The notes under the pieces were generated by a model. The model did not search any database. It saw nothing but the letters and a program-made list of their open reading frames with translations, and was not told where the DNA came from. A DNA stretch of 64,000 nucleotides from Saxidomus purpurata (lineage: Eukaryota; Mollusca; Bivalvia; Venerida; Veneridae). Below are positions 1 through 10,642 of this stretch, piece after piece. The position numbers were made by a program, and so were the translations under genes. Each line of letters begins with the position of its first letter. Position 1 is the stretch's first letter. The stretch spans positions 28,576,922-28,640,921 of the forward strand of contig JAFMSR010000008.1 of NCBI GenBank assembly GCA_022818135.1, in the 5' to 3' direction.

Positions 1-387
1 AACTTCTTGTTTTTCCTTCCCTGGAATGAACACTAACATTCGTACAAGCGCAGTTGACATTGCGTCCCGAAACTTTTTACGGCTTTTTTCGTTATAAGTA
101 CACATTGTTATATTGAAAATGCGTTCTGCTGACTGGATGAAACCAAATACATGTAACAACCAATAGCCGTTTTCTTCGTGAAAGCTATACGGTCACTATT
201 CTCAGCATGGCAGTATTTTCAAAAGAGATGTATTTCAAAGGGAGATCACTGGGTATGACATTGCAAGCCGAAATAACAAAATACCGAACACTGGCAGTCT
301 GGAAACGACACTCAATTAACCAAAACAAACAGTGTCCTCCTATCACTGCCAAAGGGGAAAATTCATTGGCATGTAAACCAAAGAATA

Positions 388-581
388 ATGTCTGATACAG
401 ATGAACTTTTAGACATTCTCGAGTCTTGTAACACGGAATGTAAAGCTAATGATTACGTTTTGAAAAGTGCCACAGATATCAAGATGATGACAAAAGACAG
501 TCTCAACCCAGTGCTAAAAAGGATTTGGGAAAAGTAAGAGACATGAAACAAAAGCTGAACGATTTATTACATGGGGAATCG
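388..581 (+). CDS. Candidate first exon(s) of an unidentified gene, frameshifted
   Basis: An ATG at 388 opens 49 codons of acidic, charged sequence beginning MSDTDELLDILE and running into TAA at 535. A one-base shift near the GGGAAAAG run (about 527-534) joins it smoothly to a second frame that continues KVRDMKQKLNDLLHGES and stops exactly at a strong donor, GTGAGT at 582. An alternative donor, GTAAGA, lies at 534. The continuous helical-looking sequence across the shift suggests one exon with a base-call error or a real frameshift. I do not recognise the family. The next candidate exon (782-1041) needs a phase-1 donor, which neither of these donors supplies, so linkage is unproven. Confidence 0.3.
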
Positions 582-781
582 GTGAGTAGGTTCAACTAAT
601 AAAGGAGTGTTTATGTAGACACCAGGGCTATTACCCGTTAACAATCGTTTTGAGTGTCATTAGCTGTCCCAGTGTAAAACCGCTGAGAACTTGTTTGAAG
701 TAAGACGCCGCTTTGTTCAGAAATGGTGCTTCTTTAATTACATTGTTTACATTACAATAATGCTGTTATTCAAATTTTCAG

Positions 782-1041
782 CCATTGCTGGTGACACGTC
801 AGACTTGGGGGACGTCAACTTTGTTCCTCACAACAGTGAAGAAATATGTGTAAGATTCGATTTACCAAGAAAAGAACAGTGTCTTCCGCTAGAAAACAAC
901 TCAGTATCGAAAGACAATGACTCTCTAGCAGCTGAAGCTCTAGGTGCTACAGGAAACAATTTAATTGAAGCAGAAGTTAAAGGAAATCTGAAAGGCAGTG
1001 ATAAATATTCTGCTTTTTACTCAGAATTCACAAAACTTTAA
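782..1041 (+). CDS. Candidate terminal exon, hypothetical protein
   Basis: A pyrimidine-rich tract ends in an acceptor AG at 780-781, followed by an open frame to a TAA at 1039-1041. The roughly 85 encoded residues are hydrophilic and look protein-like (for example DLGDVNFVPHNSEEICVRFD) with no membrane segment. The frame is also open upstream to 691, and a second acceptor at 719-720 would extend it in phase 0 with a hydrophobic stretch, but that extension looks like intron sequence. No family is recognised. It may be the last exon of the candidate gene starting at 388. Confidence 0.3.
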
Positions 1042-1999
1042 GATGACTAGTGATTGCAAAGTTGTGGTTACATAATTGTGAAAGATGATTTTTGCAAAAT
1101 AACGTATTTGTTCCATTTTGATATTGGGAAATTCAGTAAAAATATGCAAATGACCAACTGCGCATACACATGATCATACACACTTACCTTCCCAACGGAA
1201 ACGTTTTGCTTTACCGCTCATTGTTCGAACATTCTTTAAACAAAATTACGCTAGAATATGATACATTGTAACAAAAAAAATGATGCGTAGTATCACAGCG
1301 AGCATACAGATAAAACTGACATGTAAATATTTTGGAAATATGTGATGGTTGATGTTAAGGCATGGCCACAAAGAAACCAAGGAGGCCCTTTCTAAATTGC
1401 ATTGTGCGACTCATGCCTTTGTTTTATCGCCGCATTGAACAATTTGGTTATGAATATCTTTAATAAATTGTTATTACAGATTGCCGAAATCTGTTGTTGG
1501 TAAACATTATTAAGGTATTTACCGCCACACCTTCTCTTTTTTAAAAATTATATCATGAGAAAAGACCACCTGCCGTAGTGTGCTCACGTGAAGGAAACGC
1601 TTACTTTTGGCGCAAATTAGTCTATCTAGACAATCATGTAAATAAATCTTCATTGAAAAACATAACGTTATATCATAACCTAGATTGCAATAATATCGTG
1701 ATACATGCCATATGGCCATACCTTTAATTACGTATCAGTCCATTTTGTTGCTCGTTAAAACTGAAGTTTTGAAACAGAAGGTACGAGATGACTACAAAGG
1801 GTACGAGTTTACTTTTTGATCCGTACGAGTTGACCAATTGGGGTATGAGATGACTAAGGTACTAGTTAACGTATGTGCGAGTCGTCCCTGAAGCTTCTGG
1901 TTGAACAATATCTTCTGACTACACTTTACTGTCATCGAATAATATGGATCGATTGATAAAATATTTGTAAACAAATGTATGGTATATTAGGGTTTTATC
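1042..1999. other. No gene seen; short GTACGAG-type motif repeats
   Basis: No convincing exon on either strand. Between about 1780 and 1870 the motif GTACGAG/GTATGAG followed by T(T/G)GACTA-like sequence recurs several times, which looks like the edge of a small degenerate repeat. The short open frames here are not supported by splice sites or composition. Confidence 0.4.
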
Positions 2000-2258
2000 G
2001 TTGGTACCGGTTTCCCATATGATCAACACCCCAAGAAGAGGTTAGTTATTTTAGGTTTCGGGGGATAGTGCAAGATACAGAAAGCGTCCCAATTCCAGAG
2101 ACACCCCTTGTTCTTTTAACATGCCAGGTGTATAGCACCCGTACATGAGACCTCGGTTTTTGTCTCATCCGAAAGACTGTAAGTAATTTTAGTTGGTCAA
2201 TTCCGGGATTCAAACCTTACAAGTCTCGAGCTCTACCGATTGAGCTAATCGGGCTGAC
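2000..2258 (-). mobile_element. tRNA-derived SINE, copy 1
   Basis: Read on the minus strand, 2258 to about 2185 is a tRNA-like head with an A box (TAGCTCAATCGG) and a B-box-like GGTTTGAATCC. It is followed by a body containing a conserved core (about 2098-2180: CCAGGTGTATAGCACC, then GAGACCTCGG) and a tail ending near TTGGTACCGG at 2000. A second full copy lies at 40371-40646 in the same orientation. It is a retroposed SINE rather than a functional tRNA gene, because the sequence runs on well past the head. Pol III would transcribe such an element from the internal boxes. Confidence 0.8.
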
Positions 2259-4220
2259 TTAACAAATGTATACGTCACTGTCTAAATTTATATGAAATAT
2301 TGTTTCTATTTTAAGAAAAAAAAACGATTACTTACGACAACTCTATAAGGAAATAAACTGTGTCAACAATATTTTTGTATATAGGACTATATTTATGTCA
2401 GAAGTACCTCAATTTTTTCAATTATGAGAGACACGTCTAAATAACGAACGATAACCCCTGAGTTCAAGAATAAAATAGACTGCGTCTACAGTATTCATAT
2501 CAGAAGTACGCAGAGGGACGCATATATTTTATGTATTTATGCATCCTTAGCACACCCATTATTAAATATAGTAGCAGCTAAAGTCTTGGTTTGCATATAT
2601 ACATATATGCACTAATAAAGTCTTTGATTGATATTTTTGTGTTATACCTATCAATTAGAAACAAAAACTTTTGTATCGTTCTGCTCTATAGTATGATTTT
2701 TCAACTGACTTTAGCTTAAAGTTCTGTTTTCTGTAATATCGGGGTGAATATGGACAACGCGGGATTGTAAAAACTATCAAAGTTTAAAGAAGGATCATTT
2801 GTGGATTTGTACTGTATATAAGTTACATAATTATATCATTTGTTTATTAGGGACAATTCTAGAATGAACAAAGGACAGGTAGCCCTAAATAAGGACAGGG
2901 TTTTTAAGAAGTAAATGTCTTTGATAAGTGACTGTCACAAAAGTTTGGTGGTTACGTTGAACGACACTGAGATAATATCGTATATGTCATATATATGCGT
3001 AGTAAAGCAAAGAGTAGGTAAACATAAAGACTCGGAAATTCTTCTATTTCAGAGAGTTCGCGTAAGTGGTAACTTAAGACAGATTTGACGGTATTATGAG
3101 TACTATGTAAGTAGTTCATCGTTGGTTAGACTCCATTCTGGATTCTTAAATGTGATAAACATTGTATTCTTATGTCTTGTCATGCTCTGTAAAAGTCTTA
3201 AGCAATAATATATCCCATACCTTTAACTGAGGTATATGAATCATAATAATAAATTATGATAGCTTCAATACCTTTATCATACACACAATTTATGATTGTG
3301 ACCAATCTTGACTATGACGTGTGTGTGTGTGTTTAAGACCGCTTTCTCAAATAAATGTAGTATATAACTAATTACTCATTTTATTATACGACAGTAATAC
3401 GTAACTTAACATCGATAGAGATAATATCATTTTATATTCAGGAGAAATAATGGATGCACGATCATATTGCCAGATTTCCGGCCTTTTGAAATAAAACCTA
3501 TACTAAAAGAAGTAGTTAAATATATTTGTTTTGGGATACGGTTACATCATTTGAACTAAATATAAAATGGTTTTACCATAGAAAGTGCTTGGGAGCTAAA
3601 TGAAGAAATGTCTACCCTCCTTGTTTCAATGATGGCCATAGCACATGTACAAGACTATTTGATGTAAATTTTGTGTGAAATTTGTAGATCTCCAGCACCA
3701 AAGTCCACTAGAGCAATTAAATTTAATCTGTATTTCAAGTAAAAGCTGTATGAATGGTGAAAAAATTCAAAAGTTTTACCTAATGGTTACTCCCCCACAC
3801 ACACACACAAAACAATAAAATTTACGAATATTTTTTCTTGATCCTCTTTTAGCGTACTACAAGTTTGTTTAATACAAAAGTATAAAGTATTAAACACATG
3901 TTTCGTAAAAAGAGAATGGCTAGGTAAGATTATTAGAATCAAATTTTAACCTTTAGATAGTAAATGGAATTAGACAATCAGAAACTTTAGAATAATTTGA
4001 AGGCGAGTATCTGGAATAGCCTTTATTGTAGGATTGAACATGATGACAAGTTTGCATTCAAGCTATTCACTTTTCTAATGTGCAAAGTTTTAATTCTATC
4101 ATACATCGACATCATAAACATTCTGATAGATATTTCCAAAAGTATGTGTCAAATCCACATGTCCACATCAAATCCATATGTCCTGGTACTGAAAAATAAC
4201 TACAGGCCAAATGTTTTCAG
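2259..4220. other. No gene seen; microsatellites only
   Basis: AT-rich sequence without a supportable exon. It holds a short (GT)n run near 3320-3333 and a (CA)n run near 3796-3811. Confidence 0.4.
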
Positions 4221-4442
4221 GCTCCAATAGATCCAAATGATCATATGAATGACCCTACATACCATGCACAAGGTGAACCAGATATGTATTTCAACAAAAC
4301 ACCCGATACAGACGATATCTGGGTCCCTATAGATGATACTGGTGTAACATGCAAAGCATTTGATGACGGCGACTGTGAGCACGACTCCGGACAGCTTTTG
4401 CTGCAAGTCTTGGGTGGACAAAAAAAACTGAAAGCAAATTAA
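4221..4442 (+). CDS. Candidate exon, acidic hypothetical protein
   Basis: The acceptor ATGTTTTCAG ends at 4220. The frame is then open in phase 0 for 73 codons to TAA at 4440-4442. The product is acidic and Asp-rich (for example DTDDIWVPIDDTG, then FDDGDCEHDSG). If the exon is not terminal, two internal phase-1 donors (G|GTGTAA within DDTG, and G|GTGGAC within QVLGG) would join in frame to the exon at 4555-4619. No family recognised. Confidence 0.35.
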   Translation, partial: APIDPNDHMNDPTYHAQGEPDMYFNKTPDTDDIWVPIDDTGVTCKAFDDGDCEHDSGQLLLQVLGGQKKLKAN

Positions 4443-4554
4443 TGATTTGTCTTTGCAAAAGAGCTTAACTAATGCTAAGTATTACTAAGTTCAGTATGGT
4501 TTGTTGAACTATTAACATTTATTTTATCGAAACAAGTGTGTGCATATCTTCCAG

Positions 4555-4619
4555 ACTCGGACGTTGTAGAAGCGCAAACGGAATTGAAACAAGTACATGT
4601 AATGTCCAACCTTACAAAT
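4555..4619 (+). CDS. Candidate short internal exon
   Basis: A good acceptor (ATATCTTCCAG) ends at 4554 and a consensus donor GTAAGT begins at 4620. The 65-nt exon enters in phase 1 and leaves in phase 0, encoding SDVVEAQTELKQVHVMSNLT plus one Asn. The splice sites at both ends are better than chance for so short a segment. It may belong with the exon at 4221-4442 or with the CARD gene that follows on the same strand. Confidence 0.35.
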
Positions 4620-6461
4620 GTAAGTGCGATTCTTTTACATTATTTGATCTTTGGAGCAATTCTAGAGATAAAATAATTAGCAGTTGCATCATTTAGTCTT
4701 TCGATATTTAGATCAATAGATGACGTAACTAGTTAAATATCTGCCTTCAACTTTGACCAATTTATCTGGAAAATATGTCAAAATGTGATTTAATCGTAAT
4801 CTGACATCAGTAATAAAATACAGAGCTGATCATACCATCGTATTACATGACCTTAATCACATATTTTTGCAACCTGACGACCTATATGTTCACCATGTAA
4901 GAAAACAAAGTTTTGAAGACATCAAATATTCAAATGCATCAAAATATAATTTATTAAGTAGAAATAGACAAGTAAATATTGTTGCTAAAGCAGCAAAGTA
5001 CACGGCATAAAATGAAAGGAGCTGTCTGCTTTTAAGTAGTGTGTTTAGGAATGTTATATCTTGGTTGTAGCAAATACCCAAAACCTGTTATTATTCTGTC
5101 AGGTTTCAAGAGATCAGAATCACTACGCTAAAATGATCCCAAGCCATTCCAAAAACTAAAAAAATACGTGTTTACTATCAGTCAAATATACAATTTTATT
5201 CAGAATAACTTATATGTTAATTGTAAGAGCTTACTAAGAATTACATATACATGTGAAAAGGTCCGTTTAAAATTAATTTAAGTTGAAAACATAATATTTA
5301 TACAGTTGATTGAGTACCAGTGACACTTTAGCACCTTTGTCACCGTGCTTTTCGTGCAATTGTAGTTGCTCATTGTGTCAAACTGCAAGTTTGTCGAATA
5401 GACCATCGAAGTTGTAAGCGATAGTTACAAATGCACTTTGACTATGCATGACATTATTCATTGTACCACTCGCATTTGGCTTGTGCATGTACTTCTACTT
5501 GCTTAACATTACCGTTATTATTGCCTTTGCCATCAGAGTTTCCTTAGTTCGCAGATTGTGGCATCCTTATTTATCCTTGGAACACTGATTTTAGTCAGAT
5601 ATTAAGTCAAATGTGAATGCATATCCAGAAAATTATCACTTTCAGTTATCATAGACTAAATCGTCAATATCAATTCTAACAAAATCCATCAACATATTCA
5701 ACATTTCCGAGAGCTGATAAAAACAACCGTCATATTGTTTGAACCTCGTTTACGTTTTCAAATATGTTCTATCGTATGTATTGTCTGCAAAATCCTTCGT
5801 TTTTTATATTGTCTGCAAAGTTTGTCCGCAAAATATACCGGTCCGAATCCAATTCGCCGGACACCTCCCTTACCATTTCTTAACTCTTTGCTGCAAGTTA
5901 TTTAATAACGGTATCAATTATGTTATTAGTCCTATTTATTTAAAAATTGTAAGTCCTTATTTAAGGATTGTTGCAAAATTGCAAGTTTAGCTTTGATAGT
6001 ACGAAACAACATTGAGGGAAAAACACAGGTTCCACTTCTGGATTTTGGTTCAACTTTCGAGTTAAGAAATTGTATAAATCTGTGGGAACATGAGGTCATG
6101 TGCTCCTATATAAAAACATTTTAGCAATCTTATGCTGATGCGCCGTGTATTACCATGTATGAAAAAAGAGTCAGGTTACTGCTTAATAAGACTACAAGGT
6201 TTCATTTGTTAAATATTTGTTTACTTTTAGTACGGGGTGCAGAACTATCTACCACGGTGCATAATGGTACAATGTACTGATGTTTATAAAACATAAAGAT
6301 GATAACTCTCTCTTAAATGTAGCGTTGATCAATTCCAACAAAGCTATAATTGTCAAAAAAGGGAAAATCGGAATAAAGATAATGCTTTTGTTCCCTTGCT
6401 GTCTATAAAATGGAATACTTTATCAGTACAGTTATTGATAATTTTACACCAACTAATCCAG
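4620..6461. other. Presumed intron or intergenic; no clear exon
   Basis: AT-rich. The short open frames, for example near 5739-5990, lack paired splice sites or recognisable similarity. The missing first helices of the CARD that begins at 6462 could be encoded somewhere here, but I did not find them. Confidence 0.35.
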
Positions 6462-8215
6462 ACAGAATTCGAGCGAGAGAGGAACGGGATCCACGTGCAG
6501 CAGTTATCTATCTTATTGACGAATTATGTTCAAGCAACAACACGGAGCCTCGGGGATGGAAGCGGTTTATATAAGCGCTTGAAATATGTGGTTTGTTTCT
6601 TTTATGGTACTTCTTACGTGTCGAGGTGTAACATGTCCGAATCAAGACGAAAAGCAAGATACTGTGTCTGACAGCTTCAAACCGTTGCAGAAGTGATTGT
6701 TACCATCGCGGCTTTGATGTAAAACAAAACCATGCATACTTCAAGTTTACAAGAAATATAAATTGTGTTATGTGAATTCAAGATTGATAATCCTGTACAC
6801 TCTTAATTTATTTCAACAGGATACAATTACATCGTTGACACTTTACGGGGACAAAACCCAGTGGACCATACCTATCAAAGGGAATACTAGTACCTGAAAA
6901 TTATCACTCCCATTCTACGTGAGCTGATCTGTTCAGCTGAAGTTCTGCCAGTCCTTTGGGCCGTTGATGTAATTTCAAGCGAAGACAGAGAAGAAATATG
7001 TCAGTTAGAAAAGAGCAGGGGTGCTACAGCGACCGCAGATAAGCTACTTGATTTGGTACCGAGACGCCACAAGCACTGGTATACAGATTTAGTTGATGCT
7101 CTCAGAACTGTCGGTAAGACGGAAGCAGCAGAGTTTAGCTATACCCGAGATTCTCAGCTTTTATAGTAAGACAAAATGACAAAACGTTACCCGAGAAGGT
7201 TGATATAGAAAGAATATCGATAGAACGTTCAACGGTCTTTAAAATTGATAAAAGATTTACATTGCATCTGAAAAAATAATCTTTAAGCAGATTTGAAATT
7301 TTATTATGCTATCATATTCAATATCTTAGCAATGATATTCAAACTTCTTAAAATGTTGTAGAAAAAAAAACATGCAAAATCAGCACGGATTACACAAACA
7401 GAATCCCAACATATGAAACATTTCTATTGCAGGAGAAGAGGATATGGGCCGAAAGAATCAAACAGATAATGATAAAGTGACAAGCTTGCGACACGTGATG
7501 GAGTGTGTTAGCCCTTCAGACTTAGAATATATGGATGGTAGTGTTTTCGTCGACCTCCCGTTTCGTCACCAAGAGTTTTGTGTACAAAAGAGGTTGTGGT
7601 TTCGTCACTCTTATTTAATTGTATATATAATTGTTAGTTTGACATATTAAATGGGATCAAACAAACCAATTGTCGTTACACGTAATTATAGGATGCATCG
7701 GGGTATTATGAACATCTTTTTTAATCCAAATTAAGTAATTAGTTGACTATTATCAGCCATATAAATCAATTTGAATTTAAGAATGGATTGGGTTAAGGGA
7801 GTATTAGTGTCAAAATATACAAAACAAGTTATAGTTATAAAACCTTTATTCAGAAAATGACAAAAATAACATACTAATCAAACTATACATAACATATTTA
7901 CCTTATACAAAACCTTGGTGACGAACTGGCAACATAAATCCTTAGTGACGAAACGGGAGGTCGACGAAACCACTGTAATTCGAATATATCACTACAGAAG
8001 ACCGAACGCAGAATGTAATGGTTACTGGCGTGAACGTTCATGACAATTGTGAAAATGAACACTGTGATAACTTTTCGGATTCAGAGACTGATGAGCTAGA
8101 TGATTTATATTTAAATATGCCTAGCTCCGACAATAGTCGTCAAAGTGAGAGAGAAAGCGTTGAAAGCATATCAAAATATACGCCTGCGGAAAGTCATCAC
8201 ACTTGCCTTGTCTGA
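6462..8215 (+). pseudogene. RIG-I/MDA5-like tandem CARD gene with in-frame stops
   Basis: Four plus-strand exons are linked by phase-1 introns: 6462-6590, 6820-7113, 7433-7537 and 7998-8215. Exon 1 encodes the end of a CARD-like death fold (RDPRAAVIYLIDELCSSNN, then GWKRFI-stop-ALEICG). Exon 2 encodes the linker and most of a second CARD (LKIITPILRELICSAEVL, EDREEICQLEKSRGATATAD, HKHWYTDLVDALRTVG). Exons 3 and 4 encode a hydrophilic, Ser/Asp-rich tail ending in TAG-free sequence to a TGA at 8213. The spacing and the Trp-aromatic-Leu pattern before each linker resemble the paired CARDs of RIG-I-like receptors, which signal through MAVS-type CARD contacts. No helicase follows. TAA at 6572-6574 and TAG at 6888-6890 interrupt the frame, so the copy is probably dead, unless an acceptor AG at 6889-6890 is used. 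Helices 1-3 of the first CARD are not found. Confidence 0.6.
7539..7975. mobile_element. Inverted-repeat MITE forming most of an intron
   Basis: The ends are imperfect inverted copies of a sequence of about 31 bp: left 7539 onward contains GTTTTCGTCGACCTCCCG, and right, read in reverse to 7975, contains GTGGTTTCGTCGACCTCCCG. Both continue TTTCGTCAC. The interior is AT-rich with no transposase. The element fills 437 of the 460 bases between the donor at 7538 and the acceptor ending at 7997 of the CARD gene, and the donor GT spans its left border. No clear target-site duplication is visible. Confidence 0.75.
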
Positions 8216-8368
8216 ATCAAATACCCTTTTTCCTCTTACTTACTATTTATTTATATCATTATGCTCTTTAAAGACTTTATAATAAGAAATTTTGTAAGCA
8301 ATACACATGTGATATATTTTACATTGAAACACAACCTGATCTTGATTATGCATATTTGCTCTTACCAG

Positions 8369-8531
8369 CCACGGAGAGCCTGTTTTTGTGAACAATAAAG
8401 CCACCAGAGATATACTTCACCAATACGGCCAATTAAAACATGGTATATCATCGGAAGAATTTAGGTTTATGAAATCTTTGATTGCAATCCACCAACCTGC
8501 ACCAGTACCACTACTGGATATGTTTGAGAAT
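8369..8531 (+). CDS. Candidate exon upstream of transposase-like exon
   Basis: An acceptor (TTGCTCTTACCAG) ends at 8368 and a consensus donor GTGAGT begins at 8532. The open frame between them encodes 54 residues such as TRDILHQYGQLKHGISSEEF and LIAIHQPAPVPLLDMFEN. Its exit phase (0) does not join directly to the exon at 8838, which needs phase 2, so an intervening exon or a frame error is required. It may be part of the KDZ-like element gene next to it. Confidence 0.35.
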
Positions 8532-8837
8532 GTGAGTAAGGCTACATTATATTTTCAAAAATAGTGATAACCTGTCCTATAAATCTTGATACACTGCTGA
8601 GTTTCATTGACTTTGGAATAGTTAACATTTGCTATAACATGTTTTTAAAGTAGACTCAGTTTAACAACATTTTCCTATGATAATAGGGTCATTGTAACTG
8701 TAAAAGAATCTTGCATAACCTTGGATTTTATGAAGAAGTGGATCAAGTTGAACATTTGATAACCATCTATTCATTTCCTTATTTGATATACTTAGAAGTA
8801 TGTACTAATATACATTTTAAACAACTCTTATTTTCAG

Positions 8838-9274
8838 GCTATGTAAATTCACCTTCAGAAGAATATTGTCAAGAAATTCGCCTATCTGTGGAACCTTTCC
8901 TTTGACAAAAATAAACATACTCCATGACATTATTGAGAATCCTTTGAATGCTCAAAGTTTAAGTGAGTGCCAAAACTATATGCCTGTCCTTTTTCGTATG
9001 CTGTCAAAAGTACAGAATGTTACAGAAAACTTAAAATGTGTCTTCAAAGAATTGATTGAGCTTGTTCAAGTCCCTTTTAAAAACAGGAATATCCATTCAA
9101 CTTCTCCCTGTAACCACACGCAACATTCATTGGCTTTTTATCCAAATTTACCGTGCCTTAGAGACAGAGGCGTCTATGTCACAGACAAAGAGAAAAACAA
9201 AAATGAATGCACAAAGAAAGAAACTCGCCATCATGTGTTATTACCGGGTATCTTTACTGTATTTGGTCCACATG
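8838..9274 (+). CDS. KDZ/HMGXB3-like transposase exon
   Basis: The acceptor TATTTTCAG ends at 8837 and the donor GTAAGG begins at 9275. The frame is open throughout (about 145 codons). The C-terminal part reads NLPCLRDRGVYVTD, then HHVLLPGIFTVFGPHG. In mollusc and other animal proteins related to the C-terminal domain of HMGXB3 and to KDZ-type transposases, a comparable (L/T)PGxFTVFCxHG segment precedes the catalytic part; here the usual Cys is Gly. The rest of the domain would lie in exons further 3-prime, which I could not find before the ISL2EU relic at 9733. Probably a fragment of a transposable-element gene. Family assignment is from memory of motifs and is tentative. Confidence 0.45.
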
Positions 9275-9732
9275 GTAAGGGCTTTCACTTGATAAATATT
9301 TAGATTTGCTTACATTACCAAATGTTCGTTCAGCTAAACTACAATTGTGTGGTATTGAACAAGCGATAATCCAAAACATAATTTCTCATTAACTGTATTT
9401 GGTTTTTCTCGTTTGACTATATTCATGAGCAGAATGAATGAAAAATAGAATCAGCGAAAAATCAGTACAATATATCACAAATTTTATGTTCTACATTACT
9501 GGTATTCCTACTTTCAGTTGGCATAATGGTGCCTGTATAGAATTTATAAGCCGCTATGTTTGAATTGAAATTCAATATCGAAATGGAAATAATTACCTGT
9601 ATACTGTGAGTACAATGCATGACTTAATTATTAATTCTTAAACATTTTCATAAATTACAATACCCTACTATATAACTGACAAAGGTTCAAAATATGTAAA
9701 TATGTCTATTATGGCCTCAAAAGAATTCAAGG

Positions 9733-10350
9733 AGACCAATTCTGGTTGAACAGGCAACACTACATCTACTGACTGACCTGTTGTATCGAAAGACAGACAT
9801 TGATTGTGATTTAATGGATGCTATGCATGCAGATTTACAGAAACTAAGGACTGAAATGTCTGAGATGAAAACTAAAGTGCTGAAACTGGAGATGAGATTT
9901 AATATTGACTATTTCAGGGACAATAATGACAAACTGAAGCACCTTACTGGTCTCCCAGCATTTTAAATGTTGATGTTGCTTTTTCAGTTCCTTGAACAAT
10001 ATTTACCAAACAGTCTAGCTATTAACAAATTCAAACTTATGACATTGACTCTTGTGAAACTAAGACTTAACCTGTCATAATTTGTTCTTAGCATATGAAT
10101 TTGATACAACACAGCCAACTGTATCAAGATTGTTAACTGCAATTATTGTAGTTATGTATAAGAGAATGCAGAAACTCATTAGAGGGCCAGAGAGTGAAAC
10201 ACTCCAAAGGACTATGCCAATGGAATTTCTCAAATACTTTGGCAACAAATGTGCAATGATTATTGACTGTTTGGAGGTGTTCATTGAAAAGCCATCTGGA
10301 CTTAAGCCACCCTTGGGCAAAATCATTTATGTTTATATGTTTACCTTTTG
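9733..10350 (+). pseudogene. ISL2EU/Harbinger-type DDE transposase, broken
   Basis: Three segments read as consecutive parts of an ISL2EU (DDE_Tnp_4) transposase. First, 9733-9963 encodes a coiled stretch ending HLTGLPAF before TAA at 9964. Second, the same frame continues 9967-10077 (LMLLFQFLEQYLPNS, LMTLTLVKLRLNLS) to TAA at 10078. Third, a shifted frame from 10082 encodes FDTTQPTVSRLL, then TMPMEFLKYFGNKCAMIIDC and FIEKPSGLKP. The TGLP(S/A)F, TVSR and MIIDC.EVFIE.P motifs are characteristic, with the first catalytic Asp in IIDC. One in-frame stop and one frameshift break it, and the DDE domain stops after LKP. The remaining two thirds are not found in the window. Integrated transposon relic, not a host gene. 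Confidence 0.8.
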
Positions 10351-10378
10351 AGATAAAATTATATACAGCATATTTACT

Positions 10379-10417
10379 TAGTTACTGTGTGTCATTGTCG
10401 CCAAGGTAAAAAACACT
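10379..10417. repeat. 39-bp direct repeat, left copy
   Basis: The 39 bases starting TAGTTACTGTGTGTCATTG and ending AAAAAACACT are identical to 14265-14303. They immediately precede the left terminus of the transposon at 10418. Confidence 0.9.
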
Positions 10418-10596
10418 TCGAGGGTTTAACGCAACACTGTTGTAACTCAACTTTTTTCACAAAATGACTTTTTATCATATTTGATAAACTATCAATGAGT
10501 TACAAAACATGTAAAAAAATTATGTTTAATTTCCCTTATCTTATGCTAAAAATTGATTATTTGTCAAGAGGTTGTATCTCAAAATAAGCATGTCCC

Positions 10597-10642
10597 TTAA
10601 TGCAACACTGTTGTAACTGGAGTTACAACAGTGTTGCATTAA
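10597..10642. repeat. Near-perfect palindrome, 22-bp arms
   Basis: TTAATGCAACACTGTTGTAA plus CT at 10597-10618, two bases, then the exact reverse complement at 10621-10642. Repeated with a few changes in the second copy at about 13743-13789. Confidence 0.9.

Noticed and set aside
5739..5990. 83-codon hydrophobic frame as a membrane protein gene
   Set aside because: No splice sites or start context, AT-driven hydrophobic composition and no recognisable features.
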